From the NCBI RefSeq assembly GCF_004345245.1, contig NZ_SLUQ01000004.1, positions 434,001 to 498,000 on the forward strand: a DNA stretch of 64,000 nt. The letters are read 5' to 3'. The position numbers were made by a program, and so were the translations under genes. Origin of the DNA: Rhizobium sp. BK251 (GTDB taxonomy: Bacteria; Pseudomonadota; Alphaproteobacteria; Rhizobiales; Rhizobiaceae). Under the pieces are notes generated by a model. The model was given only the letters and a program-made list of their open reading frames with translations. It was not told where the DNA came from and made no database searches. Within the stretch, counting starts at the first letter, position 1; each line of letters begins with the position of its first letter. This document shows positions 36,136-45,826 of the stretch, in pieces.

Positions 36136-39100
36136 GCTGTTACCTCCTTGTCCTTGGGCGGCGTGGTCGGTTCGATGTTGACCAGGAAAGCCTTGGACTC
36201 CGGGGTTTCGATATTGGCGTCACCGACGAAGGCGGCCAGCGAATTGGGACCGAAGCCCTTTCGCGCCGATCCAGTGAAGCCCCAATGGAGCGGGACGCCG
36301 ACGACATGAACGGGCTTTCCGTCGCAGATGAGCGGCCGGATTCGCTTGGTGACCATGGCGATAGCCTTCACCGAGCCACGCTTGGACCATACGCGCACCC
36401 AACTGCCGTTCGGAATGTTCTTCTCCTGTGCCAGCTCCTCCGAGATCTCGACGAAGAACTGCGGCTGCAGCACCGAGTTTACCCGGTTGTGCTTGGTCCA
36501 GAAGTGGAAATGCTCCGTCAGGCGATAGGATGTCCCCGCATACGGGAACTCGTCGGACGTACCCAACTGCGCCGCATCCGTCTCGAACACGCGCGCGACC
36601 GGGTTGCCGCGCATCTTCGGATTGAAGACATTGGCGACCGGCGATTCGAACGGCTCCATGTGCGCCGGGAAAGGACCGTCGCGCATCAGGCCGCGGGCGA
36701 ACAGGCGGGCGGTTCCTTCCTGGTTCATGATGAACGGTCCGACATCGCCCGGCTTTGCATTAGGCGCTATGTCGGGCACGTCGTAGCCCGTCCACTTGGT
36801 GCCATCCCATTCGAGCAGCTTGCGGCTCGGATCCCACGGCTTGCCTTCCAGATCCGCCGACGCGCGGTTGTAGAGGGTGCGGCGGTTCAGAGGCCACGCA
36901 AACGTCCAGCCGAGATAGGCGCCGGTGTCGTCCGGGTCATGATTGTCGCGCCGGGCCATGTTGTTGCCCTGCTCGTTGAAATTGCCCGAATAGATCCAGC
37001 AGCCGGACATGGTCGATCCGTCATCCCGCAGTTGCGAGAAATTGACGACCTGCTTGCCGGCCGGCACGAGCACCTTCGTCGGGTCGGCGGGATCCATGAG
37101 ATCGGAGAGCGCACGGCCGTTGATCTCCTTGGCCAATTCTTCCGCGGTCGGTTCGTTCGGATCGGCATATTCCCAGGAGAGATTGAGGACCGCATCGGGG
37201 AAGGCGCCGCCTTCCTTGCGATAAAGTTCACGCATTCTCAGGAATATCTGGGCAAGGATATAGGTATCGTGCTGGGCCTCGCCCGGCGGCGTACCACCGG
37301 CCCAGTGCCATTGCAGCCATCTGCCTGAATTGGTCAGGGATCCATTCTCCTCCGCAAAGCAGGTCGTGGGCAGCTGGATCACCTCGGTCTGGATCGAGGC
37401 CGTGTCGACATCGTTGAAGTCGCCATGGTTTTCCCAGAACCGAGCCGTCTCGGTCTCGAGCGGATCCATGGTGACCAGCCACTTCAGGTTGGACAGCCCC
37501 TTCGTGACCTTCGCGCGGTTCGGGAAGGCCAGGATCGGATTGAAGCCCTGGCAAAGATAGCCGTTGACCTTGCCGTCATACATCAGTTCGAACACGCGCA
37601 GCACGTCGTAGGACGGTACGTCGAGCTTGGAGATGTAGTCGTAAGCCCAGTCGTTGTCGGCGCGGGCCGCATCACCCCACATCGCTTTCTGGAAGGAAAC
37701 CATGAATTTCCTGTAGTTCTGCCAGTAGCTGGTCTGTCCGGGGCGGAGCGGCTTGAACTGCCGCGTCGACATGTAGGTGTTGAAGTCGGTTTCCTTCTCG
37801 GTCGGCATCGTGAGGTAACCGGTGAGCAGGTGCGACATCAGGCCGACGTCCGTCAGTCCCTGGATGTTGGAATGGCCGCGAAGCGCATTCATGCCACCGC
37901 CGCGCACGCCGATATTGCCGAGGATGAGCTGCAACATCGCCATGGCGCGGATGTTCTGCGAGCCGGACGAATGCTGCGTCCAGCCGAGTGCGTACATCGA
38001 CGTCATCGTCTTTGTCGGCGTCGAGCATTCCGCGATCATCTCGCAGACCTTGACGAACTTGTCCTTCGGCGTGCCGCAGATGCGCTCGACCATCTCGGGC
38101 GTGTAGGGATCCACATGCACTTTCAGCAGGTTCCAGACGCAACGCGGATTCTGCAGCGTCGGATCGGTCACGACGAAGCCGTCGTCGCCTATGACGTAGT
38201 CCCAGGTCGAGCGGTCGTAGTCGCGCTTCTCCTCGTCATAGCCGGTGAACAGGCCGTCCTGGTAGCCATAGCCGTCCTTGACGACGTAGGCCGCATTGGT
38301 GAAGGCCTTTGTGTATTCCCACTGGACTTTGTCGTTCTCGATGCAGTAGCGGATCACGCCGTTCAGGAACGCGATGTCAGTGCCCTGCCGGATCGGAGCG
38401 TAGTAGTCAGATACGGATGCCGTGCGGGTATAGCGCGGATCGACGACGATCAGCTTGGCACCACGGTTCGCTTTCGCTTCAGTGACCCACTTGAAGCCGC
38501 AGGGATGTGCTTCGGCGGCATTGCCGCCCATGACGACAACGAGGTCGGTATTCTTGATGTCGGTCCAGGCGTTCGTCATCGCGCCACGGCCAAATGTTGG
38601 GCCCAAACTGGACACCGTGGGGCCGTGTCAGACGCGTGCCTGATTATCGAAACCGACTATTCCCAAACCCTTGGCGAACTTGAAGGTCGCCCAGGCCGTC
38701 TCGTTGGTGGTGGCGGATGCCGCCAACATGCCGACCGTCGTCCAGCGGTTGACGGGCACGCCGGCCGCATTCCTTGCGACGAAGTTGGCGTCGCGATCGT
38801 CCTTCATCAGACGCGCGATGCGATCGAAGGCCTCGTCCCACGATATGCGCTCGAACTGGTCGGAACCGGGTTTGCGCAGCATCGGATATTTGAGGCGGGT
38901 CGGGGACTTCACGAAGTCCTTGAGCGCCGCACCCTTGGGACAGAGTGTGCCGCGGTTCGTCGGGTGATCGACATCGCCCTCGATGTGGACGATATCCGCC
39001 GTCTCGCCTTTGCGAAGGTCACCCTTCGAATACATGATGATGCCGCAGGCGACAGAGCAGTAGGGACAGGTATTGCGGGTTTCCGTGGTGTTTGTGAGCT

Positions 39101-39227
39101 TGAAGGGCCGCACATGCGCAGCCTCGGCAGCCTCGGCTTCTTCGAAGCCCATAGCCGCAAGAGACGTTGCCGCGACGCCCGCTCCAGCAAGCTTCAAGAA
39201 GCTGCGTCGCGAGAGGTCCATATTCAT
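36132..39227 (-). CDS. fdoG: Formate dehydrogenase catalytic subunit, molybdopterin selenoprotein (Sec at in-frame UGA, codon 200)
   Basis: 1031 residues if the TGA at 38630-38628 is read as selenocysteine. On either side the protein is collinear with E. coli FdnG/FdoG: FDNQARV, Sec, HGPTVSSLGPTFGRGAM. A Tat signal starts the protein (MDLSRRSFLKLAGAGVAA), followed by the [4Fe-4S] site TCPYCSVACGI and the bis-MGD domains (LVVVMGGNAAEAHP). It oxidises formate to CO2 in the periplasm. The first ATG is used, with GGAGG eight bases upstream. The SECIS hairpin follows the UGA directly, and selA, selB, tRNA-Sec and selD are all nearby. Confidence 0.97.
38585..38627 (-). promoter_or_regulatory. SECIS element in fdoG mRNA, immediately 3' of the UGA
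   Basis: The seven bases after TGA, CACGGCC, are perfectly complementary to GGCCGTG 30 bases later, closing a 43-base hairpin. An inner stem TCCA/TGGG holds a small apical loop GTT, containing the GU expected for SelB binding in bacterial SECIS loops. The position directly after the UGA matches E. coli fdnG and fdhF. Confidence 0.85.
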
Positions 39228-39684
39228 CTAAGCGCCTCCGGTGGATTTCCAGACACTGCTCAAAGAGTCTATGGCCTCGCCGCATCAAGTCAAGGGCGAC
39301 GACCAGCGCCCGTCGTGGGACCGGCGCTCTGCAACAGCACTCGGGAAAACGCTGGCAACCATACCTCTGCGACTTCCGCTAGGAAGGAGGCGTCAGCGGC
39401 AAAATTTGCGCAAAAAACCAGTGTCGAAACCGGTGGGGCAGCGGTCCGGCCGCGCGCAGCGTATGGGCCCGGGACGGACCGGTTACAATCAAGCCGTATA
39501 CCTCTGTCTCACCGTTAGGGAATTCAGCAATTTCAGGCACCACGCGACCCTGATGAGACAGATGATCGCAGGGGTAAGCAGGGGCCGACTGCAGGGTGGG
39601 CCGCCGGTCTCTTCACCCTCACACAATGACCGCAGCGATTTCCGAGCCGTGCCGCCTAAGTCTCGGCGGAATGGCAGCAGCTCT
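39228..39684. other. Intergenic region upstream of the fdoGHI-fdhE-sel operon
   Basis: 457 bases between fdoG and the stop of the STAND regulator, both on the minus strand. It holds the fdoG ribosome site (GGAGG) and must hold the operon promoter. Plus-strand open frames here are Arg/Ser-rich and have no ribosome site. I saw no clear -35/-10 pair or palindromic operator. Confidence 0.5.
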
Positions 39685-42537
39685 TCAGATCGCCAATCGA
39701 TCCAGCAAGGCTCTGGCCCGCTTCACTCTTGATGCGGAGAAACCCTCCGTGAGGCGATCGTATACCGGAGAGAGCAGCGCAGCCGCTTCGATGTCTCTGC
39801 GCTCACCTTGCAAAAGCTCTGCAAGGCTGGTCGCTGCCGAAAGTTCCCAAAAGACCGCCCGCTGCGCGGCGGCTTGCCTCATCGACTGCCTGAACAAATC
39901 CTCGATCGACGCCACGTCGTCGGGACCGCGCTGCATCAGCAGCGCGGCTTTGATCCTCAGGATTTCGGGCATGTACCACCGATAGCCCGTCTGCATCGCG
40001 AAGCGCGATGCCTCGTCGATTTCGACGAGGCCGTCATCGAAACGACCGATTGCGCCCAGCGCGGAAGCCAGCTCCGCCAGAAAAAACGGGTAGAACAGCA
40101 GATATTTTGCCTGTTGCATTTCAGCGAGGCCGGAGCGAAGCGAGCCGACCCCGGCTTCGGGTTCGCCGAGCCTTGCCGCAAGGCTGCCCCTCACGCAGAG
40201 GCCGGCCGCGTAGAACGGCCGCAGCCCGTGCTTGAAGGCGTGATCGATGAGTTCCTCGCCATAGTCCCTGGCCTTGTCCAGCTCACCGAGGCTCAACGAG
40301 ACGAAGCCGGCTGCCCACGCGAGGGCAACGCATAGCACGAACGGCTGATTCGTTTCGCGCGCCTCTTCGATCGTATTTCCTGCCGTCTGCGAGGCGGCCT
40401 CCAGAAAGCCCTTCGACAGCAGGTTGACCGTGTTGTGAGCAAGCGCCGACGTGCGCACATCGGCGCCGAGCCGCATCATGTCGAGACCGCGGCTCGCGGC
40501 AGGATACTGGTCGGCTGCCCATTGAAGCCGTTCGCTCGCCTCGGTATGCGCCGCCACGTAGGTCTGCGGGATGCCCACCAGCCAGGCCGCCGTCGCACGG
40601 GATTGGAGGTCACGACCTCTGGCGACCTGTTCATATTCGCGGGCGAAGGCGAGCGCGTCGTTCAAAGCCATGGAGCGGGCGGAAAAGAGCCAGAGACCGC
40701 AGGTCGCACGCTGCTGATAGTCGAAATCCTCAAATTCGCGCGCAAGAGTCAGCGCCCTCGTGAGAACCTCGCGGGCGTAGGCGCTCATCCCATGAGTATA
40801 GATCAGGGCAAAGCCGAGGCCGCATCGCAAGATCATTTCGACACGGGTTCCGCCGGCGTCTCCAATCTGGGCGAGCGCCTTTTCGGCCCACTCGCTCGCC
40901 TCCGCGACCAGAGACATGGCGACCCAGAAATCGCTTGCTGTGGCAGCGAGCTCGGCTCCAAGCGCGCCATCGCCACCTGGCGAGAAAGCCCAGGTCAGCG
41001 CCGCACGAAGATTATCAACCTCACGGCGATAGCGGCCCAGATCGTCGATGGCCGTCTGAAGCTCACTTTCCTTGGCGAACGGAGCAAACAAGGTCAGGCA
41101 GAACTCCGTGAGTCGGCGCATCGCCCGCCCGTCTTCTCCGCTCTCCACCAGTTTCTCGCGCGAATACACGCGAACCGTCTCGAGAAGTCGCCAGCGCGGA
41201 GCGGCCTCCGATCCGTCCAATGCCACAAGGGATTTCGAGACCAGATTTGAAATGCCGAGTGCAACGCTCGATTCCGTGTCGCTCATGATGGCGGTAGCCG
41301 CATCGAGCGTGAACCCTGCCGGAAAGATCGCGAGATGCCGAAGCAGTCGACGTTCCGCTTCGGGCAGCAGTTCATAGCTCCAGTCCAGTGCGGCACGCAG
41401 TGTCTGGTGCCGCGGCAGCGCGGTGCGACGGCCGCCGGTGAGCAGCACGAAGCGATCGTCCAGACGCCCGGCGACTTGCTGGATGCCGAGCGTTGCGGCC
41501 CGGGCGGCGGCGAATTCTATGGCGAGCGGGATTCCGTCGAGGTGCCGGCAAATCGCGACGATTGCGGGGAGTTTGTCCCCTCCCGGCAGGAAATCCGCCT
41601 GCAGCGACCGCATCCGCGCGACAAACAACTGCACGGCGCTGTGCTGAAGGAGAGTACCAGAACCATCCAGATCCTGTGTCGGCACTTCCAGCGCCGGTAC
41701 GCGATAGGCGAACTCGCCATCGATGCGAAGCAGCTCCCGGCTCGTCGCAAGCACCGTCACGTTCGGGCACATGCGCACGACGATTTCCGCCATCGTCGCC
41801 GCAGCGTCGATGACGTGCTCGCAGTTGTCGAGGACCAGGAGCACCCTCCTGCTGCCGATCGCCCGCGCGACCAGCTCCGGCGAGATTTTGTCCCCCTGCA
41901 GTTGCAGATTGAGGACGTGAGCGACCGTAGACGGCACCAGATCGGGATCCGCCAGAGACACCAGCTCTACGAAGAGGACATCGCCTCCCAGCGTCGGGAA
42001 CAGGCTGCGGGCAACTTCCGACGCGAGCACGGTCTTGCCGATGCCGCCAGGCCCCGTCAGGGTCACCACCCGGTATGCGGAGACGAGATCTCGGAGGTTC
42101 TGGGCTGCCGTCTCCCGGCCGACAAGAGCCGAGGCCGCGATCGGAACGTTGGTGAGGAAAGGATGCGCTGCCGACCGCACCCTCTCGGGCGCATGCGGCT
42201 GTGCCGGCAAAGCCTCCTGCCGAATGGTCCAGTCGCCGAGCAGCCGGTAGCCGCGGCCGGAGATCGTCTTGAGCATGCTGCGATCGGTGCCGAGCGCCTT
42301 GCGGATCGCGGATATATGGACCTGAACCGTATTGTCCTCGACGACGAGACCGGGCCAGACCCGCCTCATCAGATCGTCCTTGGTCACCAGTTCGCCGGCC
42401 GACTCCACGAGCGTCTCGATGATCTCGAAGGCACGGCTGCCGATCGGAACCGCCGAACCATGCGCCCGCAGCTCTCGCTTTGCGAGATCAACTTCCCATC
42501 CTCGGGACTCCAGCACGCGTGGTTCGATCTGCCCCAA
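39685..42537 (-). CDS. Large regulator: OmpR-type winged helix plus STAND ATPase plus TPR-like tail
   Basis: 950 residues. Residues about 12-105 form an OmpR/ToxR-type DNA-binding domain (AFEIIETLVESAGELVTKDD, DNTVQVHISAIRKALG, ISGRGYRLLG). From about 130 comes an AAA/NB-ARC ATPase with Walker A LTGPGGIGKTVLASEVA, Walker B RVLLVLDNCEHV and sensor-like VTVLATSRELLRI. The C-terminal 450 residues are helical repeats. This layout is that of AfsR/LuxR-like signal-transduction ATPases. It is divergent from the epoxide hydrolase gene with 280 bases between them, so that operon is its most likely target. The inducer is unknown. Confidence 0.9.
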   Translation of the reverse strand: MGQIEPRVLESRGWEVDLAKRELRAHGSAVPIGSRAFEIIETLVESAGELVTKDDLMRRVWPGLVVEDNTVQVHISAIRKALGTDRSMLKTISGRGYRLLGDWTIRQEALPAQPHAPERVRSAAHPFLTNVPIAASALVGRETAAQNLRDLVSAYRVVTLTGPGGIGKTVLASEVARSLFPTLGGDVLFVELVSLADPDLVPSTVAHVLNLQLQGDKISPELVARAIGSRRVLLVLDNCEHVIDAAATMAEIVVRMCPNVTVLATSRELLRIDGEFAYRVPALEVPTQDLDGSGTLLQHSAVQLFVARMRSLQADFLPGGDKLPAIVAICRHLDGIPLAIEFAAARAATLGIQQVAGRLDDRFVLLTGGRRTALPRHQTLRAALDWSYELLPEAERRLLRHLAIFPAGFTLDAATAIMSDTESSVALGISNLVSKSLVALDGSEAAPRWRLLETVRVYSREKLVESGEDGRAMRRLTEFCLTLFAPFAKESELQTAIDDLGRYRREVDNLRAALTWAFSPGGDGALGAELAATASDFWVAMSLVAEASEWAEKALAQIGDAGGTRVEMILRCGLGFALIYTHGMSAYAREVLTRALTLAREFEDFDYQQRATCGLWLFSARSMALNDALAFAREYEQVARGRDLQSRATAAWLVGIPQTYVAAHTEASERLQWAADQYPAASRGLDMMRLGADVRTSALAHNTVNLLSKGFLEAASQTAGNTIEEARETNQPFVLCVALAWAAGFVSLSLGELDKARDYGEELIDHAFKHGLRPFYAAGLCVRGSLAARLGEPEAGVGSLRSGLAEMQQAKYLLFYPFFLAELASALGAIGRFDDGLVEIDEASRFAMQTGYRWYMPEILRIKAALLMQRGPDDVASIEDLFRQSMRQAAAQRAVFWELSAATSLAELLQGERRDIEAAALLSPVYDRLTEGFSASRVKRARALLDRLAI

Positions 42538-42817
42538 GGCACTAACAGTCCCAGTTGCTCAGGATGGCGATACTCTAATCAAGCATCCGCGTGCGGGCAA
42601 GGACAATGGGCGAACCTCATCATCAGGCGCGCCCCAGGCAGTCTTGTTCCCACGGCACTCCCACCACTTCAGAACATTTCAGATTTCCTCAAGGAGCTTA
42701 ACTCGCCCCGGGTCTCAACTCGGCCTAAACTCTCATCGTCGGGCAAAGCAGGCCCGCAGCTATCCAGAACTCAACCGGAACCGCCTGCGAACTGGCGGTT
42801 GGATACAGGAGGTCCAA

Positions 42818-44119
42818 ATGTCAGCAATATCGCTATCGCCGACGCGGCGCGAACTGCTCGCCACCGCTGCTGCAGCCGCGACGCTCAGCCTGATTCCCGG
42901 CATGATGGGCGCCGTAGCAGCCGCCGACGCATCGATCCGTCCCTTCAACGTCAGCTTCCCCCAGGAACAGCTCGAGGACCTGCGCCAGCGTGTCGCGGCG
43001 ACGCGTTGGCCAGATAGTGAGACGGTCAAGGATCACACACAGGGCGTGCAGCTCGCCACCATCCAGAAGCTCGCCGAATACTGGGCAACGGATTACGACT
43101 GGCGCAAGATCGAGAAGAAGCTCAACTCCTACCCGCAGTTCGTCACCGAGATCGACGGGCTGGACATCCACTTCATCCATGTGAAGTCCAAGCATGAGAA
43201 CGCCTTGCCGATCATCATCACCCATGGCTGGCCGGGCTCGATCATCGAACAGCTGAAGATCATCGAGCCGCTGACCGATCCGACGGCGCATGGCGGCAGC
43301 GAAGCCGATGCCTTCCACGTGGTGATCCCGTCGCTTCCCGGCTACGGCTTCTCCGGCAAGCCGACCGAACCCGGCTGGACCCCACCCCGCATCGCCAAGG
43401 CCTGGGCTGTGCTGATGCAGCGTCTCGGCTACACGAAATACGTCGCCCAGGGCGGCGACTGGGGCAATGCCGTCACTGAACTGATGGCGGTCCAGGAGCC
43501 CGCTGGTCTTCTCGGCATCCACACCAACATGGCGGCCACCGTCCCAGCCGATATCGCGAAGGCGCTATCCGCCGGGACCCCGCCCGCCAATCTTGGGCCC
43601 GACGAAAAGCGCGCCTATGAGCAGCTCGATGATTTCTACAAGAATGGCCTCGGCTACGCCATCGAGATGAACAACCGGCCGCAGACGCTCTACGGCATCG
43701 TCGACTCACCGGTCGGGCTTGCCTCATGGATGCTCGACCATGACATCCGCAGCTATGCCATGATCGCCCGCGTCTTCGACGGAAAGCCGGAGGGCCTGAC
43801 GAAGGACGACATCCTCGACAACGTCACCCTCTACTGGCTGACGAACACGGCGATCTCCTCGGCCCGCCTCTACTGGGACAATGCACATTTCCCGTCGGGC
43901 GGCTTCTTCGACCCGCGCGGCATCAAGATCCCGGTCGCCGTCAGCGCCTTCCCCGACGAGATCTACCAGGCGCCGAAGAGCTGGGCCGAGAGCGCCTATC
44001 CGAAGCTCATCTTCTACAACCGGCCTCCCAAGGGCGGCCACTTCGCGGCCTGGGAGCAGCCGACGCTCCTGACCGCCGACCTGCGGACCGCGTTCAAGCC
44101 ACTGCGTCAAGGCATCTGA
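42818..44119 (+). CDS. Tat-exported epoxide hydrolase (alpha/beta hydrolase with EHN domain)
   Basis: 433 residues. Twin-arginine signal SPTRRELLATAAAAATLSLI at the N-terminus. The epoxide-hydrolase N-terminal domain is at about residues 40-150 (FNVSFPQEQLEDLRQRVAAT, FVTEIDGLDIHFIHVKS). The core has the oxyanion motif HGWPGS, nucleophile aspartate in QGGDWGNAVTE, and catalytic histidine in PKGGHFAAWEQP. It opens an epoxide by way of an ester intermediate, here probably in the periplasm. AGGAGG precedes the ATG; the frame is open far upstream, but that part is not protein-like. Divergent from the STAND regulator. Confidence 0.92.
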   Translation: MSAISLSPTRRELLATAAAAATLSLIPGMMGAVAAADASIRPFNVSFPQEQLEDLRQRVAATRWPDSETVKDHTQGVQLATIQKLAEYWATDYDWRKIEKKLNSYPQFVTEIDGLDIHFIHVKSKHENALPIIITHGWPGSIIEQLKIIEPLTDPTAHGGSEADAFHVVIPSLPGYGFSGKPTEPGWTPPRIAKAWAVLMQRLGYTKYVAQGGDWGNAVTELMAVQEPAGLLGIHTNMAATVPADIAKALSAGTPPANLGPDEKRAYEQLDDFYKNGLGYAIEMNNRPQTLYGIVDSPVGLASWMLDHDIRSYAMIARVFDGKPEGLTKDDILDNVTLYWLTNTAISSARLYWDNAHFPSGGFFDPRGIKIPVAVSAFPDEIYQAPKSWAESAYPKLIFYNRPPKGGHFAAWEQPTLLTADLRTAFKPLRQGI

Positions 44120-44124
44120 CATGA

Positions 44125-44144
44125 GCGGGCGCTTCGCCGCCCGC
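44125..44144 (+). other. GC-rich hairpin after the epoxide hydrolase gene
   Basis: GCGGGCG and CGCCCGC form a 7-bp stem with a 6-base loop, five bases after the stop. There is no U-run, so it may be a weak attenuator or mRNA-stabilising hairpin before the crotonase gene. Confidence 0.35.
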
Positions 44145-44234
44145 ACTCCTCCCGAGACGGCAGATCGTCCAACCGATCCGCCGCGCGTGAACCCACGCGA
44201 CGTTGAACCGTGCAAATCAGACAGGAGAACGACC

Positions 44235-45284
44235 ATGAAATCGGAAAACACGAAGCCCGCCGCTGCAAGGACAGAAACGACCGGACTGCCGGTTCTCGCC
44301 AGAAAACGCAAGGCCGGCGTCTTGTCGGCGGCGGTTCTTCTGGCGGCCGTCGCAGGTGCCATGCCGGCGATGGCGGACAGCTCGAATTCGGGCACCACCG
44401 TAGTCTCCAAGAGCTCGACAGCCCCGGCGCCTTCCGCGGAAGGCACGACTTCCTCGGCAAAGAAGGAGATACGGGTCGAGCGTCGGTCGCCCTCCTATTG
44501 GCGCGTCACATTCGACAATCCGCCGTTCAATATCTTCGGGCCGGAAACGATACCGCAGCTCAACGAGGTGATCACAGCGATCGAGAATGATCCGGACCTC
44601 AAGGTTGTCGTGTTCGACAGTGCGGTTCCGGGGTTCTTCCTCACGCACTACGATTTCGTTCCGCCGCTGTCGGCTTCCACGGGCTTGCCCTCCGGCCCGA
44701 CCGGTCTTCATCCGCTTCCCGACATGCTGGTCCGCCTCTCCCGCGCTCCCGTCGTCTCGATCAGCCTGATCCGCGGGAGGGCAACCGGCGTCGGAAGCGA
44801 ACTGGCGCTGGCCAGCGACATGCGTTTTGCAAGCCGCGAAAAGGCGATCCTGTCTCAATGGGAAGTTGGCGCCGCGCTTGTGCCGGGCGGTGGACCGATG
44901 GCTCGCCTGCCACGGCTGATGGGTCGCGGACGAGCACTGGAAATACTTCTCGGCGCCAACGACATCGACGGCGATCTTGCCGAGAAGTATGGGTACGTCA
45001 ATCGCTCGCTTCCGGATGACCAGCTTGATGGCTTCGTGGACGCCCTCGCCACGCGAATTGCGTCGTTCGACCGCGCGGCTATCGCCGACACCAAGAGGCT
45101 CGTTGACTTCGCAAGCCTGCCATCCGATCCGGAGATCGGAGCCGGATGGGATGCGTTCATCACGTCCGTCCAGCGCCCCCAGGCGCAGGGCAAGATCAAG
45201 CAGCTCATGGAAATGGGACTGCAAAGCAACAGCGAGATCGAGAGCAGGCTCGGCCATTACACGCAGACGCTCACGCAGAACTAA
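44235..45284 (+). CDS. Enoyl-CoA hydratase/isomerase (crotonase) family protein with a signal peptide
   Basis: 349 residues. AGGAGA precedes the ATG. After a Lys/Arg-rich stretch there is a signal-like hydrophobic segment, KRKAGVLSAAVLLAAVAGAMPAM ending AMADSS (residues about 25-50), then a Ser/Thr-rich linker. The crotonase fold follows: YWRVTFDNPPFNIFGPETI, RGRATGVGSELALASDMRFA for the oxyanion hole, and SQWEVGAALVPGGGPMARLP with a glutamate at the general acid/base position. Crotonases act on CoA thioesters in the cytosol, so an export signal is odd. Downstream of the epoxide hydrolase gene and ended by a strong terminator, so likely the same operon. Confidence 0.85.
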   Translation: MKSENTKPAAARTETTGLPVLARKRKAGVLSAAVLLAAVAGAMPAMADSSNSGTTVVSKSSTAPAPSAEGTTSSAKKEIRVERRSPSYWRVTFDNPPFNIFGPETIPQLNEVITAIENDPDLKVVVFDSAVPGFFLTHYDFVPPLSASTGLPSGPTGLHPLPDMLVRLSRAPVVSISLIRGRATGVGSELALASDMRFASREKAILSQWEVGAALVPGGGPMARLPRLMGRGRALEILLGANDIDGDLAEKYGYVNRSLPDDQLDGFVDALATRIASFDRAAIADTKRLVDFASLPSDPEIGAGWDAFITSVQRPQAQGKIKQLMEMGLQSNSEIESRLGHYTQTLTQN

Positions 45285-45631
45285 TTCACCGCATTGCCCG
45301 ATAAGCCTGACGGGGAAGCGGAACCCGTGCGCCGTTGACCGGCGCGCACAAGGGGTCAGTCGCCTCGCGGGGCGACTGATCCCTTTTGTTTTGTGCGCCA
45401 CAGGCGGACGCAATTGGCGAGAGCATAGATCGCAAGGTTTCGGGAGAGTACGGCCACGGCATCTCCCGAGGCCGTCTGTAGGCCGACCGTCTGTTATTCG
45501 CCGCGCACGACGCATGGCCTCTCCATTGCGCCAAGCCGGGAGTCGGCTTGATGTCATCCGCCTGCATGACAGAGCCCGGCCCGGATGCGTGCGAGGATGA
45601 GCCAGATGAAGCTCCGAACCGGGAGGCACAG
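45285..45631. other. Intergenic region with strong terminator, no gene
   Basis: 347 bases between the crotonase gene and a small membrane-protein gene. The left half holds two nested inverted repeats, including a strong terminator at 45350-45389. The right half probably contains the promoter for the small gene and the LuxR-type regulator, but no clear hexamers were found. Confidence 0.55.
45350..45389 (+). terminator. Rho-independent terminator after the crotonase gene
   Basis: AAGGGGTCAGTCGCC pairs with GGCGACTGATCCCTTT over about 15 pairs (one G-U), with a six-base loop TCGCGG, and is followed by TTTTGTTTTG. An outer repeat GCGCACA/TGTGCGC encloses it. It ends the epoxide hydrolase-crotonase unit. 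Confidence 0.88.
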
Positions 45632-45817
45632 ATGGACTTCCAGAGTCTCGTCGCGGCGCACATGCGCGACCGCCGCCCTCCACCGATGAGCGCCTCGGCC
45701 GAGGACCGGTACTACAGAGATCAGGTTACCCTGCCGCGTCTGAAGCTGCGGCTGCTTGGGCTCATCGGCACGACTGGCGGCACGATCCTGCTGCTGGCCG
45801 GCATCGCCCTGGCATGA
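45632..45817 (+). CDS. Small single-pass membrane protein of unknown function
   Basis: 61 residues. GGGAGG lies five bases before the ATG. The N-terminal 40 residues are hydrophilic (DFQSLVAAHMRDRRPPPMSA) and the C-terminus is one membrane helix (LRLLGLIGTTGGTILLLAGI). It ends nine bases before the LuxR-type gene and is probably cotranscribed with it. No family recognised; possibly a membrane partner or sensor for that regulator. Confidence 0.6.
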   Translation: MDFQSLVAAHMRDRRPPPMSASAEDRYYRDQVTLPRLKLRLLGLIGTTGGTILLLAGIALA

Positions 45818-45826
45818 GGTGCCATC

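Noticed and set aside
38616..38630. Apparent stop codon or frameshift splitting fdoG into two genes
   Set aside because: The TGA aligns with the known selenocysteine position, a SECIS hairpin follows and the whole selenocysteine machinery is encoded nearby.
37425..39518. 697-codon open frame on the plus strand opposite fdoG
   Set aside because: It is the mirror of a high-GC gene: composition is His/Arg/Asp-rich without domains, and fdoG on the other strand is unmistakable.
39241..39732. 163-codon plus-strand frame upstream of fdoG
   Set aside because: Low-complexity Arg/Ser/Gln composition, no ribosome site, and it runs into the STAND gene on the other strand.
42332..42817. 162-codon N-terminal extension of the epoxide hydrolase
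   Set aside because: The internal ATG has AGGAGG and is followed at once by a Tat signal peptide, so the extension cannot be translated as part of the exported protein.
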